DNA of 64,000 bases from Pseudomonas nicosulfuronedens (GTDB lineage: Bacteria > Pseudomonadota > Gammaproteobacteria > Pseudomonadales > Pseudomonadaceae), in contig NZ_SWDV01000013.1 in NCBI RefSeq assembly GCF_005877905.1, forward strand, positions 1 to 64,000. The letters are read 5' to 3'. The notes below the pieces were generated by a model. That model worked only from the letters and a program-made list of their open reading frames with translations. It did no database searches and was not told where the DNA came from. The position numbers and the translations under genes are program-made. Below are positions 34,232 to 42,974 of this stretch, piece by piece. Position 1 is the stretch's first letter, and each line of letters opens with the position of its first letter.

Positions 34232-36193
34232 ATGAACAGTCGATTGGGTGCGCGTTCGTCCATTTTCTGGGCGCCGCGGCGGGCGGGGGCGTTGATGGGA
34301 CTCTTGCCGCTGTTGGTGGCGGGGTCGGCCCAGGCCCTGGAGTTCAAGCTGGCCGAGAACGAGATCACCGGCTCGCTGGACAGCACGCTGTCCTACGGCG
34401 CCATGTGGCGGGTACAGGGCCGCGACAAGAACAACATCAGCGACATCAACGCCGACGACGGCAACCGCAACTTCGATACCGGCCTGGTTTCCCAGGTCTT
34501 CAAGCTCACCTCCGACCTGTCGGCCAAGTACCAGAACTATGGCCTGTTCATGCGTGGCACTGCCTATTACGACACGCAGATCATGGACAAGCGCAACGAC
34601 TACTACAGCACCACCAACGGCGTGGAGCGTCCCAGTCAGTCGTACCCGCAGGACGATCATTTCACCGACGACACCCGCCACATTGCCGGGCGCAAGGCCG
34701 AGCTGCTGGATGCCTACCTGTCCGGTAGCTGGGACGTCGACGAGCATCCGCTGACCGGCCGCGTCGGTCGCCAGGTGCTGAACTGGGGCGAGGGCGTGTT
34801 CTACCGGGGCGGGGTCAACACCATCAACCCGGTCGACGCCGCGCGCTTCCACCTGCCGGGCTCGGAACTCAAGGAAGTGCTGGTGCCGGTGGAGGCGCTG
34901 AGCTTCAACCTTGGCCTCACCGACGACCTGTCCATGGAGGCCTTCTACCAATGGAAGTGGAAGGAAACCCGCCTGGACTCGGTGGGTACCTACTTCTCCG
35001 ACACCGACCTGTTCAGCGACGGCGGTGAAACGGCCTACACCACCGAAACCGACCCGCTGATCAAGGAGCTGCTGGCCGGCTACCCGACCGTCGCTTCCCT
35101 CGGTCTGCTCGGCAATGGTCCCCATGGTCCCAATGCCTTCCTCGATCCGAACACCGGCACCTTCAAGGTGGCCAACGTCGGCAAGGACATCGAGGCTCGC
35201 GACGACGGCCAATTCGGCGTCGCCTTCCGCTACATCGCCGAGGAACTCAACTCCACCGAGTTCGGCTTCTACTTCGTCAACTACCACGCCAAGGAGCCCC
35301 AGGTCGCTGTCGATCTGCGCAACTACCAGGGCGTGGACGTCGACGCACTGAACAACCTGCTCGGTCCGCTGGGCCTGGGCGAAGCGGTGCCAGGCCTGGC
35401 CACGCTGGACATGGCCAGCAACGCCGAAGCCCGTCGTGACTATGTCGAAGACATCCGCATGTACGGCTTCAGCTTCAACACCACCCTGGGCGATGCCTCG
35501 GTGTCCGGCGAGATCGCCTACCGGCCGAACATGCCCATCAGCATCTCGGCGACCGACGACCTGCTCGGCGACCTGCTGACCCAGGGCGTGCTGGGCCAGA
35601 CCAACCTCTACGACGGCAATGTCGCCGCTGGCCAGGCCTGCGCCGAAGTGGCCGGCAAGCAGCTGTGCCGTGGCAGCCTGTTCGAGAACTATGAGCGCGC
35701 CGAGACCTACAACATCTCGTTGTCGACCATCTACAACTTCGGCCCGCACCTCACCTTCGACTCCATGACCGGCGTGGCGGAACTGGCCTCCGAGCACATC
35801 CGCGGCAGCAGCCTGAAGTACACCGCCTGGGACGGCACAGAGCGCAAGTTCGTCGGCGCCCAGGACAAGGCCTACGTCGGCGGCAACGACGACGATGTGC
35901 AGATCAGCCGCGACAGCTACGGCTACACCCTGCTGCTCACCGGTAGCTGGAACGACGTCTACGCTGGGGTGAAGCTTTCGCCCTACGCCGTCTACCAGGA
36001 GGACTTCAGCGGCAACTCCGACCGCACCGGCAACTTCATCGAAGGCCGCAAGGCCTACACCCTCGGTATCGACGCCAGCTACCTGAACACCTTCGAGGTC
36101 GGCACCCAGTACACCAACTACTACGGCGCCGGCTCCAGCAACTCCATGCGTGACCGTGACAACGTCTCGATCACCGCGAAATACTCGTTCTGA
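34232..36193 (+). CDS. DUF1302 family outer-membrane protein (copy 2)
   Basis: This 653-residue protein has a signal peptide (basic start, hydrophobic core, cleavage near AQA at about residue 37), a beta-barrel-like body and a C-terminal phenylalanine (KYSF). It shares DUF1302 landmarks with copy 1, such as GRQVLNWGEGVFYRGGVNTI and the following INPVDAARF. I chose the ATG at 34232 because GGAGG lies about 11 nt upstream; upstream in-frame starts at 34214 and 34223 sit on or against that ribosome site. It is followed after 13 nt by its DUF1329 partner. No catabolic enzymes flank it. Confidence 0.88.
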   Translation: MNSRLGARSSIFWAPRRAGALMGLLPLLVAGSAQALEFKLAENEITGSLDSTLSYGAMWRVQGRDKNNISDINADDGNRNFDTGLVSQVFKLTSDLSAKYQNYGLFMRGTAYYDTQIMDKRNDYYSTTNGVERPSQSYPQDDHFTDDTRHIAGRKAELLDAYLSGSWDVDEHPLTGRVGRQVLNWGEGVFYRGGVNTINPVDAARFHLPGSELKEVLVPVEALSFNLGLTDDLSMEAFYQWKWKETRLDSVGTYFSDTDLFSDGGETAYTTETDPLIKELLAGYPTVASLGLLGNGPHGPNAFLDPNTGTFKVANVGKDIEARDDGQFGVAFRYIAEELNSTEFGFYFVNYHAKEPQVAVDLRNYQGVDVDALNNLLGPLGLGEAVPGLATLDMASNAEARRDYVEDIRMYGFSFNTTLGDASVSGEIAYRPNMPISISATDDLLGDLLTQGVLGQTNLYDGNVAAGQACAEVAGKQLCRGSLFENYERAETYNISLSTIYNFGPHLTFDSMTGVAELASEHIRGSSLKYTAWDGTERKFVGAQDKAYVGGNDDDVQISRDSYGYTLLLTGSWNDVYAGVKLSPYAVYQEDFSGNSDRTGNFIEGRKAYTLGIDASYLNTFEVGTQYTNYYGAGSSNSMRDRDNVSITAKYSF

Positions 36194-36206
36194 TCCGGAG
36201 AGAACC

Positions 36207-37577
36207 ATGTACAAGAAGAGTTCCCTGATCGCCCTTGCCACGCTGGCGGCCCTGGCCGTCACCGATGCGCGTGCAGCGGTTTCGGCCGACCAGGCCGCCC
36301 AGTTGAAGAGCAGCCTCACCCCCATGGGCGCGGAAAAGGCCGGCAATGCCGCCGGCAGCATTCCTGCCTGGAGTGGTGGCCTGACGTCGGCGCCTGCCGG
36401 CTACAAGGGACCGGGCGCGCACCACGTCGATCCTTATGCCGGCGAGAAGCCCAAGTTCGTCATCACCAAGGCCAACCTTGACCAGTACAAGGGCAACCTG
36501 ACACCGGGGCAGATCGCGCTGTTCAACGCTTACCCCGATACCTACCAGATGCCGGTCTATGAGACCCACCGCAGCGGTTCGGCGCCGCAGTGGATCTACG
36601 ACAACATCTACAAGAACGCCACCAGCGCCAAGCTGGTGGAGGGCGGCAACGGCTTCTCCGATGCCTATGGCGGCGTACCGTTCCCGATTCCGCAGAGCGG
36701 CGTGGAGGCGGTGTGGAACCACATCGCCCGCTACCGTGGCACCTACATCGTGCGCCGCTCGTCCCAGGCCGGTGTGCAGCGCAATGGCGCGTACTCGCTG
36801 GTGACCTCCCAGGACGAGGCGCTGTTCCGCTTCTACGACCCCAAGGGCAGCTTCGAGAAGCTCGGCAACACCATGTTCTACTACATGACCTTCACCACCG
36901 CCCCAGCCCGTCTGGCCGGTAACGGAGCACTGGTGCAGGAGACCCTCGACCAGGTCAAGGAACCGCGCCAGGCCTGGGGCTACAACCCCGGCCAGCGCCG
37001 CGTGCGCCGCGCCCCTACGCTGGCGTACGACACCCCGATCGAAGACTCCGATGGCCTGCGCACCGCCGACGACACCGACATGTACAACGGTGCGCCGGAC
37101 CGCTACGACTGGACCCTGGTGGGCAAGAAGGAAATCTACATTCCTTACAACAACTACCAGATCACCAGCCCGGAGGTTAAGTACAAGGACCTGCTCACGC
37201 CCGGCCACGTCAATCCCAAGTACACCCGTTACGAGCTGCACCGTGTGTGGGTCGTGGATGGCAAGCTGAAACCCGGAGCACGGCACATCTACTCGCGCCG
37301 TACCCTGTACCTCGACGAGGACAGCTGGGGTGCCGCCGTGGTGGACCAGTACGACGGCCGTGGTGAGCTGTGGCGTGTGTCGCTGGCGTACCTGAAGAGC
37401 TTCTACGAGCAGCCGATGGTGTGGACCGCGCTGGACACCTTCCATGACCTCCAGGCACACCGCTATAGCATCCAGTGGCTGGACAACGAGGAGCCCGGCA
37501 CCGCCGACTTCAGCCAGCCGGCGCCGGACGATTCAAACTTCAGCCCGTCGGCGCTGCGCCGCAAGGCATCGCGCTGA
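36207..37577 (+). CDS. DUF1329 family envelope protein (copy 2)
   Basis: This 456-residue protein has a signal peptide (MYKK start, cleavage near ARA) and full-length similarity to copy 1, sharing PFPIPQSGVEAVWNHIARY, NPGQRRVRRAP and NGAPDRYDW. The ATG at 36207 has GGAG eight bases upstream. Gene order and the 13-nt spacing to DUF1302 equal those of copy 1, so this is a duplicated functional module. Periplasmic partner function for the barrel is inferred. Confidence 0.9.
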   Translation: MYKKSSLIALATLAALAVTDARAAVSADQAAQLKSSLTPMGAEKAGNAAGSIPAWSGGLTSAPAGYKGPGAHHVDPYAGEKPKFVITKANLDQYKGNLTPGQIALFNAYPDTYQMPVYETHRSGSAPQWIYDNIYKNATSAKLVEGGNGFSDAYGGVPFPIPQSGVEAVWNHIARYRGTYIVRRSSQAGVQRNGAYSLVTSQDEALFRFYDPKGSFEKLGNTMFYYMTFTTAPARLAGNGALVQETLDQVKEPRQAWGYNPGQRRVRRAPTLAYDTPIEDSDGLRTADDTDMYNGAPDRYDWTLVGKKEIYIPYNNYQITSPEVKYKDLLTPGHVNPKYTRYELHRVWVVDGKLKPGARHIYSRRTLYLDEDSWGAAVVDQYDGRGELWRVSLAYLKSFYEQPMVWTALDTFHDLQAHRYSIQWLDNEEPGTADFSQPAPDDSNFSPSALRRKASR

Positions 37578-37595
37578 GTTCGCCCTGATAGGACA

Positions 37596-37620
37596 AAGGC
37601 CCCGCAAGGGGCCTTTTCTT
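37596..37620. terminator. Rho-independent terminator after the second DUF1329 gene
   Basis: AAGGCCCC and GGGGCCTT surround GCAA and are followed by a T-rich run. Confidence 0.88.
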
Positions 37621-37632
37621 TTTCTGTCCCGG

Positions 37633-37715
37633 GTTCGCGAGCAAGCTCGCTCCTACGAAAAACGCAGTGGCATACCTGTAGGCGCGAGGGGGACGCCTAG
37701 TCCTTGCTCGCGAAC
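37633..37715. repeat. REP/BIME-like element, copy 1
   Basis: GTTCGCGAGCAAG at 37633-37645 pairs perfectly with CTTGCTCGCGAAC at 37703-37715. The left half also contains an inner GCGAGC/GCTCGC hairpin ending CTCCTAC, like the common Pseudomonas REP. The right half (37678-37715) matches the element at 45680-45717 with one difference over 38 bases. Confidence 0.8.
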
Positions 37716-37739
37716 CGCCGCCTGCCCCCAGAAACCGTT

Positions 37740-38177
37740 TCACGCCATCGGCGGCAACCGCCGCTTCACCGGGCTCTTCTTGACGATGGCGGTGTTGGTT
37801 TCGGCGAAGCCATTGAGGTGGTCGAGTATCTCGTCCAACTGCTCCATGGAGCGCACGCACATCCGCGCGTAGAAGCAGTCCTCACCGGTGACCTTGTCGC
37901 ACTCGGTGAACTCGGGGATCGCCAGGATCTGTTTCTCTACTTCCTGCAGTTTTCCCGGCAGCGGGCGAACCCGGACGATGGCCTGCAACTGGTAGCCAAA
38001 GGCGCGTGGATCGACATTTACCGTGTAGCCGGTAATCACCTGGCGCTCTTCCAGCTTGCGCAGCCGCTCGGCAACGCTGGGCGAGCTCAGGCCGCTGACT
38101 TGCGCCAGTGCCTTGAGGGACAGGCGCGAGTCATCCATCAGCGCGGCAATCAGCAACTGGTCGATTTCATCGGTCAT
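37740..38177 (-). CDS. Lrp/AsnC family transcriptional regulator
   Basis: This 145-residue regulator has an N-terminal winged HTH (ALAQVSGLSSPSVAERLRKLE, about residues 24-44) and a C-terminal RAM ligand domain. The ATG at 38177 begins the conserved MTDEIDQLL; the ORF is open further upstream but without similarity. It diverges from the EamA exporter gene across 130 bp and probably controls it in response to an amino acid, as is common for Lrp-exporter pairs. Confidence 0.92.
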   Translation of the reverse strand: MTDEIDQLLIAALMDDSRLSLKALAQVSGLSSPSVAERLRKLEERQVITGYTVNVDPRAFGYQLQAIVRVRPLPGKLQEVEKQILAIPEFTECDKVTGEDCFYARMCVRSMEQLDEILDHLNGFAETNTAIVKKSPVKRRLPPMA

Positions 38178-38307
38178 CTTGGCCTCGAAAGGTGAAGTCG
38201 GGTAATTGCCTTGATAGTAAAGGTGATGGCCGAGATTTGCCTGCGCCAGGCGATGGAGTGCACGAATCCGCCTGTTCATACTGGTCGCCAACGAGTGGAG
38301 GTGAGCC

Positions 38308-39201
38308 ATGAACGAGCAGATCAAACGCGGCACCCTGGAGATGATCAGCGCCATGCTGATCTGCGGCACCATCGGCTGGTTGGTGGTGGTCTCGGGTCAA
38401 CCGGTGCTGGACGTGGTGTTCTGGCGCTGTGTGTTCGGCGCCGCGACGCTCCTGGCGATCTGCGCGGCCATGGGCTTACTGCGCCCCGGTATTCTCACCC
38501 CCGCCACGTTCGGCCTGGCGCTGCTCAGTGGCGCAGCTATCGTCGGCAACTGGGTGCTGCTGTTCGGCTCCTATTCGCGAGCATCCATTGCCATCGGTAC
38601 GGCGGTCTACAACGTGCAGCCGTTCCTGCTGGTGTTGCTGGGCGCGCTGTTCCTCGGCGAGAAAGTGACGGCGCAGAAACTCGTCTGGTTGGGCGTTTCC
38701 TTCGTCGGGATGCTGGCGATCGTCAGCGCGCACGGCGAGGCAGGGCAGGTGGGTAGCGACTATCTGGGCGGCATCGCCCTCGCTCTGGGTGCGGCTGCCC
38801 TGTATGCACTGGCGGCGCTGATCATCAAGCGTCTGACCGGCGTGCCGCCGCACCTGATCGCGCTGATCCAGGCGGTGACCGGTGTCCTGCTGCTGGCGCC
38901 CTGGGCGAACCTGTCGCCGTTGCCGCAGGCCACCAGCGCGTGGGCCAGCCTGGCGACCCTGGGGATCGTGCACACCGGCATCATGTATGTGCTGCTCTAT
39001 GGCGCGATCCAGAAGCTGCCGACGGCGCTGACCGGCGCACTGTCGTTCATCTACCCGATCGCCGCGATCTTCGTCGACTGGTTCGCCTTCGGCCACCGCC
39101 TGACCCCGTTGCAATGGTTGGGTGTGGTCGCCATCCTGTTGGCCGCCGCCGGCATGCAGCGTGGCTGGAGCCTGAACCTGCGACGCCTGGCCTGGCGCTG
39201 A
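38308..39201 (+). CDS. EamA/DMT-family exporter
   Basis: This 297-residue inner-membrane protein has ten hydrophobic segments in two EamA repeats. DMT proteins export amino acids or metabolites. GGAGGTG precedes the ATG at 38308. Divergence from an Lrp-type regulator points to an amino acid or a related compound as substrate. Confidence 0.88.
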   Translation: MNEQIKRGTLEMISAMLICGTIGWLVVVSGQPVLDVVFWRCVFGAATLLAICAAMGLLRPGILTPATFGLALLSGAAIVGNWVLLFGSYSRASIAIGTAVYNVQPFLLVLLGALFLGEKVTAQKLVWLGVSFVGMLAIVSAHGEAGQVGSDYLGGIALALGAAALYALAALIIKRLTGVPPHLIALIQAVTGVLLLAPWANLSPLPQATSAWASLATLGIVHTGIMYVLLYGAIQKLPTALTGALSFIYPIAAIFVDWFAFGHRLTPLQWLGVVAILLAAAGMQRGWSLNLRRLAWR

Positions 39202-39284
39202 AATCCGTGCTTGCCTGACAATGCCGGGGAACCTGTGCCGCTGCGCACCGGTCCTGTAGGCGGACTTCAAGCAAGGAACGGACT

Positions 39285-40427
39285 ATGACTGCGGCTGCCC
39301 TGACGGCGGATTCATTCAGCCTGAAAAGGCCATCATCACGATTCATTCAGCTGCTGGGTGCGGCTGCGCTACTGGCGCTGGCCGGCTGCGGAACCCGTGC
39401 ACCCAGCGTGCCGGAGCCGACGCCGGACGAGGTGCGCGGCACGTTGGCCAAGCTGATTCCCGCTGGCGCGTCCGACCGCCAGGGCTGGGCGAAGGACATC
39501 CAGGTCGCCTTCACCACCCAGCGCATTCCGGCAACCACCGAGAACCTCTGCTCGGTGGTGGCGATCACCGAGCAGGAGTCCAACTTCAAGGCTGATCCGT
39601 CTGTGCCAGGGCTGGGCAAGATCGCCCGCGCCGAGATCGATCGGCGTGCAAGCAAGGTGCATGTGCCGGGTTTCCTCATCGATACCGCGCTGGCACTGAA
39701 ATCGCCGAACGGCCGCACCTACAGCCAACGCCTGGCGAGTGCGAAAACCGAGCGGGAGCTTAGCGCGATCTTCGATGACTTCATCGGCGGCGTACCGCTG
39801 GGGCAGCAGCTGTTCGGCCGCTTCAACCCGGTGCACACCGGTGGGCCGATGCAGGTCAGCATCGAGTTCGCCCAGGCACATGCCGAAGGCTATCCGTATC
39901 CGGTGGACGGCAGTATTCGCCGCGAAGTGTTCAGCCGCCGTGGCGGCATGTACTTCGGCATCGCCCACCTGCTGGGCTACCCGGTGAACTACCCGCGCCA
40001 GCTCTACCGCTTCGCCGACTTCAACGCCGGCTGGTACGCCAGCCGCAACGCGGCGTTCCAGCGTGTGGTGGCGGATCTCACCGGCATCACCCTGGCACTG
40101 GACGGGGACGTGATCCTTTACGGCAGTTACGACGCCGGCAGCACCGAGAAGGCGGTGCGCACCCTGGGGCCGAAGCTGGGCATGAGCGAGCGGGAAATCC
40201 GTCGTGACCTGGAACTGGGTGACAAACCGGAGTTCACCAAGTCGGAGCTCTACACCAAGGTCTTCGCGCTGGCCGAACGTTCCGCGGGCAAGTCGATGCC
40301 GCGGGCGATGCTGCCGGGCATCACGCTGCACAGCCCGAAGATCACCCGCCAGCTCACCACTGCCTGGTTCGCCCAGCGCGTGGACGAGCGTTACCAACGT
40401 TGCCTGGGGCGCGCGCCGAAGAACTGA
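39285..40427 (+). CDS. DUF1615 family lipoprotein
   Basis: This 380-residue protein has a long N-terminus with a lipobox LAGC (cysteine near residue 35) and a DUF1615 body. The segment TEQESNFKADPSVPGLG and the catalytic-looking glutamates suggest a lytic-transglycosylase-like fold, but the family is uncharacterised. A shorter start cannot be excluded. Its stop is 1 nt from the stop of the converging small gene. Confidence 0.85.
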   Translation: MTAAALTADSFSLKRPSSRFIQLLGAAALLALAGCGTRAPSVPEPTPDEVRGTLAKLIPAGASDRQGWAKDIQVAFTTQRIPATTENLCSVVAITEQESNFKADPSVPGLGKIARAEIDRRASKVHVPGFLIDTALALKSPNGRTYSQRLASAKTERELSAIFDDFIGGVPLGQQLFGRFNPVHTGGPMQVSIEFAQAHAEGYPYPVDGSIRREVFSRRGGMYFGIAHLLGYPVNYPRQLYRFADFNAGWYASRNAAFQRVVADLTGITLALDGDVILYGSYDAGSTEKAVRTLGPKLGMSEREIRRDLELGDKPEFTKSELYTKVFALAERSAGKSMPRAMLPGITLHSPKITRQLTTAWFAQRVDERYQRCLGRAPKN

Positions 40428-40428
40428 A

Positions 40429-40725
40429 TCAGTCGCCCTCGGCGGGCTGACAGATGCCGTTTGCGCCTTTGGGCCCGGTATAGGAAACGGTGGCGCTGCC
40501 GTCGTCATTGAGGCTGATGGAGACGGTTACGCCTTCGCCCTTGGCCTCGATGTACTTGTCGTTCTTCTGTTTGATCTTGGCTTCCTTGCCATTGATGTAG
40601 ATGGGCCCGCCCTCGTCGGTGTGGACCTGGACATCGTTCGGGCAGTCGTAGTTGAGCATGGGGATGGCGGCAACAGCGGGCTGCACGGCGATCAGCAACA
40701 ACGAAGCGATCAGTAGCGGTTTCAT
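40429..40725 (-). CDS. Small periplasmic hypothetical protein
   Basis: This 98-residue protein has a signal peptide (cleaved near VAA, residue 19) and a short mature part with two cysteines and a beta-strand pattern, ending in NGICQPAEGD. I do not recognise a family. The ATG at 40725 opens the signal peptide; a longer ORF upstream adds an implausible arginine-rich extension. Confidence 0.7.
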   Translation of the reverse strand: MKPLLIASLLLIAVQPAVAAIPMLNYDCPNDVQVHTDEGGPIYINGKEAKIKQKNDKYIEAKGEGVTVSISLNDDGSATVSYTGPKGANGICQPAEGD

Positions 40726-40801
40726 GGCGTCTCCCGGACGGGTACGAGCGCGGTGCAAGGCCGCGCGGACTCCCACAGCTTAGTGCAGACGCCGCCGTAC
40801 G

Positions 40802-41482
40802 CTACAGCGGGAGAGGGCGCAGGCGTGCGGCCGGCTCCGGTTCGGTGCCGCGCAGGACGAGGCGGGTGATGGTCATCGCCGCTGCTTCGAAGTCATCGGC
40901 GGCGGGCTGCGCCTTGCCGGTGATCATCGCGATCTGCCAATCGAAATCGACGTAGGTGCGGGTGGCGGCCCAGATACTCAGCAGCAGGTGCTGCGGGTCC
41001 ACCGGGGCGAGCAGGCCGCGGTCGATCCAGGCGGCGATGCACTCGACGTTGCGGCGCGATTCCGCGCGCAGGCGCTGCAGCCATTCCGACGGCAGATGCG
41101 GCGCCCCGTGGAGCATCTCGCTGGCGAATACCTTGTAGGCGTGCGGCCATTGGCGGGCGATGTGCAGGCGCGCGCGGATGTGCGCAGGCAGCGCCCAGGC
41201 AGGATCGTCGCACTCGCGCAGCAGGGCTGAGGCCTCCAGTACTGCATCCACTACGTTCTCCAGCAGGCGCAGGTAAAGGTTCTCCTTACTCTGGAAGTAG
41301 TAGTAGACGTTGGACTTGGGCAGCTCGGCGCGGCTGGCGATGTCCTGGGTCTTGGCGGCGGTGAAGCCTTTCTCGGCGAACTCTTCGCCAGCGGCCAGCA
41401 GGATGCGCTGGCGGTTGCGGTCACGGATGCTGAGGGCAGGACGCTTTCGGCGGCGCGTCGGGGTAGGCGCGGTCTGGGGCAT
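40802..41482 (-). CDS. TetR family regulator (RutR-like)
   Basis: This 226-residue regulator has an HTH at about residues 25-70 (TQDIASRAELPKSNVYYYF) and a C-terminal domain like that of the RutR/YcdC group (AWIDRGLLAPVDPQHLL). RutR responds to pyrimidines, but a ligand cannot be assigned here. It diverges from the DUF1543 gene; an inverted repeat lies between them. Confidence 0.88.
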   Translation of the reverse strand: MPQTAPTPTRRRKRPALSIRDRNRQRILLAAGEEFAEKGFTAAKTQDIASRAELPKSNVYYYFQSKENLYLRLLENVVDAVLEASALLRECDDPAWALPAHIRARLHIARQWPHAYKVFASEMLHGAPHLPSEWLQRLRAESRRNVECIAAWIDRGLLAPVDPQHLLLSIWAATRTYVDFDWQIAMITGKAQPAADDFEAAAMTITRLVLRGTEPEPAARLRPLPL

Positions 41483-41558
41483 GGGAAAACATCGGGGCAG
41501 TGAAACGAAGGATCAGAATATAACTTTCTATATAGCGATTGCCCACCCACTGGACGCA

Positions 41559-41584
41559 CTGGCGGATGGCCATTTATCCGCCAG
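41559..41584. repeat. 9-bp inverted repeat between the tetR and DUF1543 genes
   Basis: CTGGCGGAT and ATCCGCCAG are separated by 8 nt. It has no T tract. It could be an operator for the adjacent TetR protein or a leader hairpin. Confidence 0.45.
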
Positions 41585-41647
41585 TAGATTGAACCTGCCA
41601 TATGACGAATCTGTCAGAGCCAGTCTGAAACCTGGGAAGGGCCTGAA

Positions 41648-42139
41648 ATGCTGTTCGTAGTCATGCTGGGCGGACGCCATCCGCGTGCCCGGATCGAAGT
41701 CCACGATGTGGCCTTCGTCATCGGCGACAACCTGAAGTCCACTTATGCGCAACTGCGCGAGGCCTGGTTCGGCAGCCCGGACGGCCTGCACATCGACTCC
41801 TGGCTGGAGGTGGATGGCGTCGAGGCCTATCGTGTCGAGTTCAGCGAGGCGATGCCGGCTCCGGGCGAGCAGCGGCTGTTCTTCGTCAACCTGGGCGGCT
41901 ACGAGCTGGGCAGTTTCGGCGAGGCGCACCAATATGTGCTGGTGGCCGCGCGCGACGCCGCCGACGCGAAGGTACGCGCCAAGCGCCGCATGCCGCGCAG
42001 CTGGGACAAGGCGCACACCGACGCGGTGATCGACGTCGACGACTGCATCGCCATCGACCAGGTCGGCGGGCGCTACGTGCACCTGGTGGAGGGCGAGAGC
42101 CGCGGCATCGTGCAGCGCAGCGACTACATCGTGTTGTGA
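41648..42139 (+). CDS. DUF1543 family protein
   Basis: This 163-residue cytosolic protein matches DUF1543, with LFVVMLGGRHPRARIEVHD at the N-terminus and a duplicated alpha/beta pattern. The family has no known function. A GGAAGGGC-like site precedes the ATG. It is short and lies between a TetR gene and a phosphatase-like gene, with no obvious operon link. Confidence 0.85.
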   Translation: MLFVVMLGGRHPRARIEVHDVAFVIGDNLKSTYAQLREAWFGSPDGLHIDSWLEVDGVEAYRVEFSEAMPAPGEQRLFFVNLGGYELGSFGEAHQYVLVAARDAADAKVRAKRRMPRSWDKAHTDAVIDVDDCIAIDQVGGRYVHLVEGESRGIVQRSDYIVL

Positions 42140-42218
42140 GCCTTCATGGTACTGACACGGCCCTGTCATAAAGCCTGACGTATAAGGGGCGCATTGCCGA
42201 CCCCGTGCCGAGGTAAAG

Positions 42219-42632
42219 ATGACCGAGAAACGCCGAGTCCTGTTCGTCTGCGTCGCCAATGACGCCCGCTCGCCGATGGCCGAGGCGCTGCTGCGGCACA
42301 CCGATGGCGAGCACTTCGAAGCCTTCAGCGCGGGTATCCGTCCGACCGCCATCGACCCCCGCGCGCGCAACGTACTGGAGCACGCCGGGATATCCGTCGA
42401 AGGCCTGCGCAGCAAGTCCATCGACGAATTCCGCGGCCAGCATTTCGATTACCTGATCGACCTGTGCGACAAGTCCACCGACGAGGGCGACGAGCTGCCG
42501 ACTTCCAGCGAGGTGATCGTGTGGAACTTCGTCGACCCGGCCCACAGCGAGCAGCACGACCCGTTCCGCCACACCCTGCAGGAAATCAGCGACCGCCTGA
42601 AACTCTTCGAAATGGTGAAGAACCGCGACTGA
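42219..42632 (+). CDS. Low-molecular-weight phosphatase/arsenate-reductase-like protein
   Basis: This 137-residue protein has the LMW-PTP P-loop C-X5-R-S at Cys11 to Ser18 (FVCVANDARSPMAEAL) and the fold of thioredoxin-coupled ArsC. Family members are tyrosine phosphatases or arsenate reductases. There is no ars operon nearby, so I leave the exact role open. GAGG precedes the ATG, and a strong terminator follows. Confidence 0.85.
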   Translation: MTEKRRVLFVCVANDARSPMAEALLRHTDGEHFEAFSAGIRPTAIDPRARNVLEHAGISVEGLRSKSIDEFRGQHFDYLIDLCDKSTDEGDELPTSSEVIVWNFVDPAHSEQHDPFRHTLQEISDRLKLFEMVKNRD

Positions 42633-42651
42633 GGTTTCCGGCGATGACAAA

Positions 42652-42684
42652 GCAAAAAGCCCGCATGGAGGCGGGCTTTTTGCT
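42652..42684. terminator. Rho-independent terminator after the phosphatase-like gene
   Basis: AAAAAGCCCGC pairs with GCGGGCTTTTT (11 bp) around ATGGAG. Confidence 0.9.
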
Positions 42685-42974
42685 TTGTAGGCCACAGGAT
42701 TCGCCGTTGCCTGGGGAGGATTGGCGGCGGATTCCTGTAGAGATGGGGCGCTGGTCCTTCAGCGCAAGGGCATTCTGGCCGCCCCGCATGACAGAGCGGT
42801 GACCGCCTCGTGAACAGGTGATGGCAATGGGTAGGCAACCCTTTATCACTCGGCGGCATGAGCACTATCGATCCCGACAAGTGGTCAGGCGGGGAGTGCC
42901 TCGCTAGAGTCACGCTCAAAGTCATGTCCGCGGCGTTGCATGCTGGCGCCTGCGTGACCCGAATCGGAGTGCCT
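42685..42974. other. Non-coding stretch before the luciferase-like gene
   Basis: No gene with coding character was seen here. It probably holds the promoter and leader of the downstream oxidoreductase. An in-frame extension of that ORF into this region lacks family similarity. Confidence 0.4.

Noticed and set aside
42858-42974. N-terminal extension of the luciferase-like protein
   Set aside because: The added 39 residues have no similarity to the family, and the ATG at 42975 has a good ribosome site.
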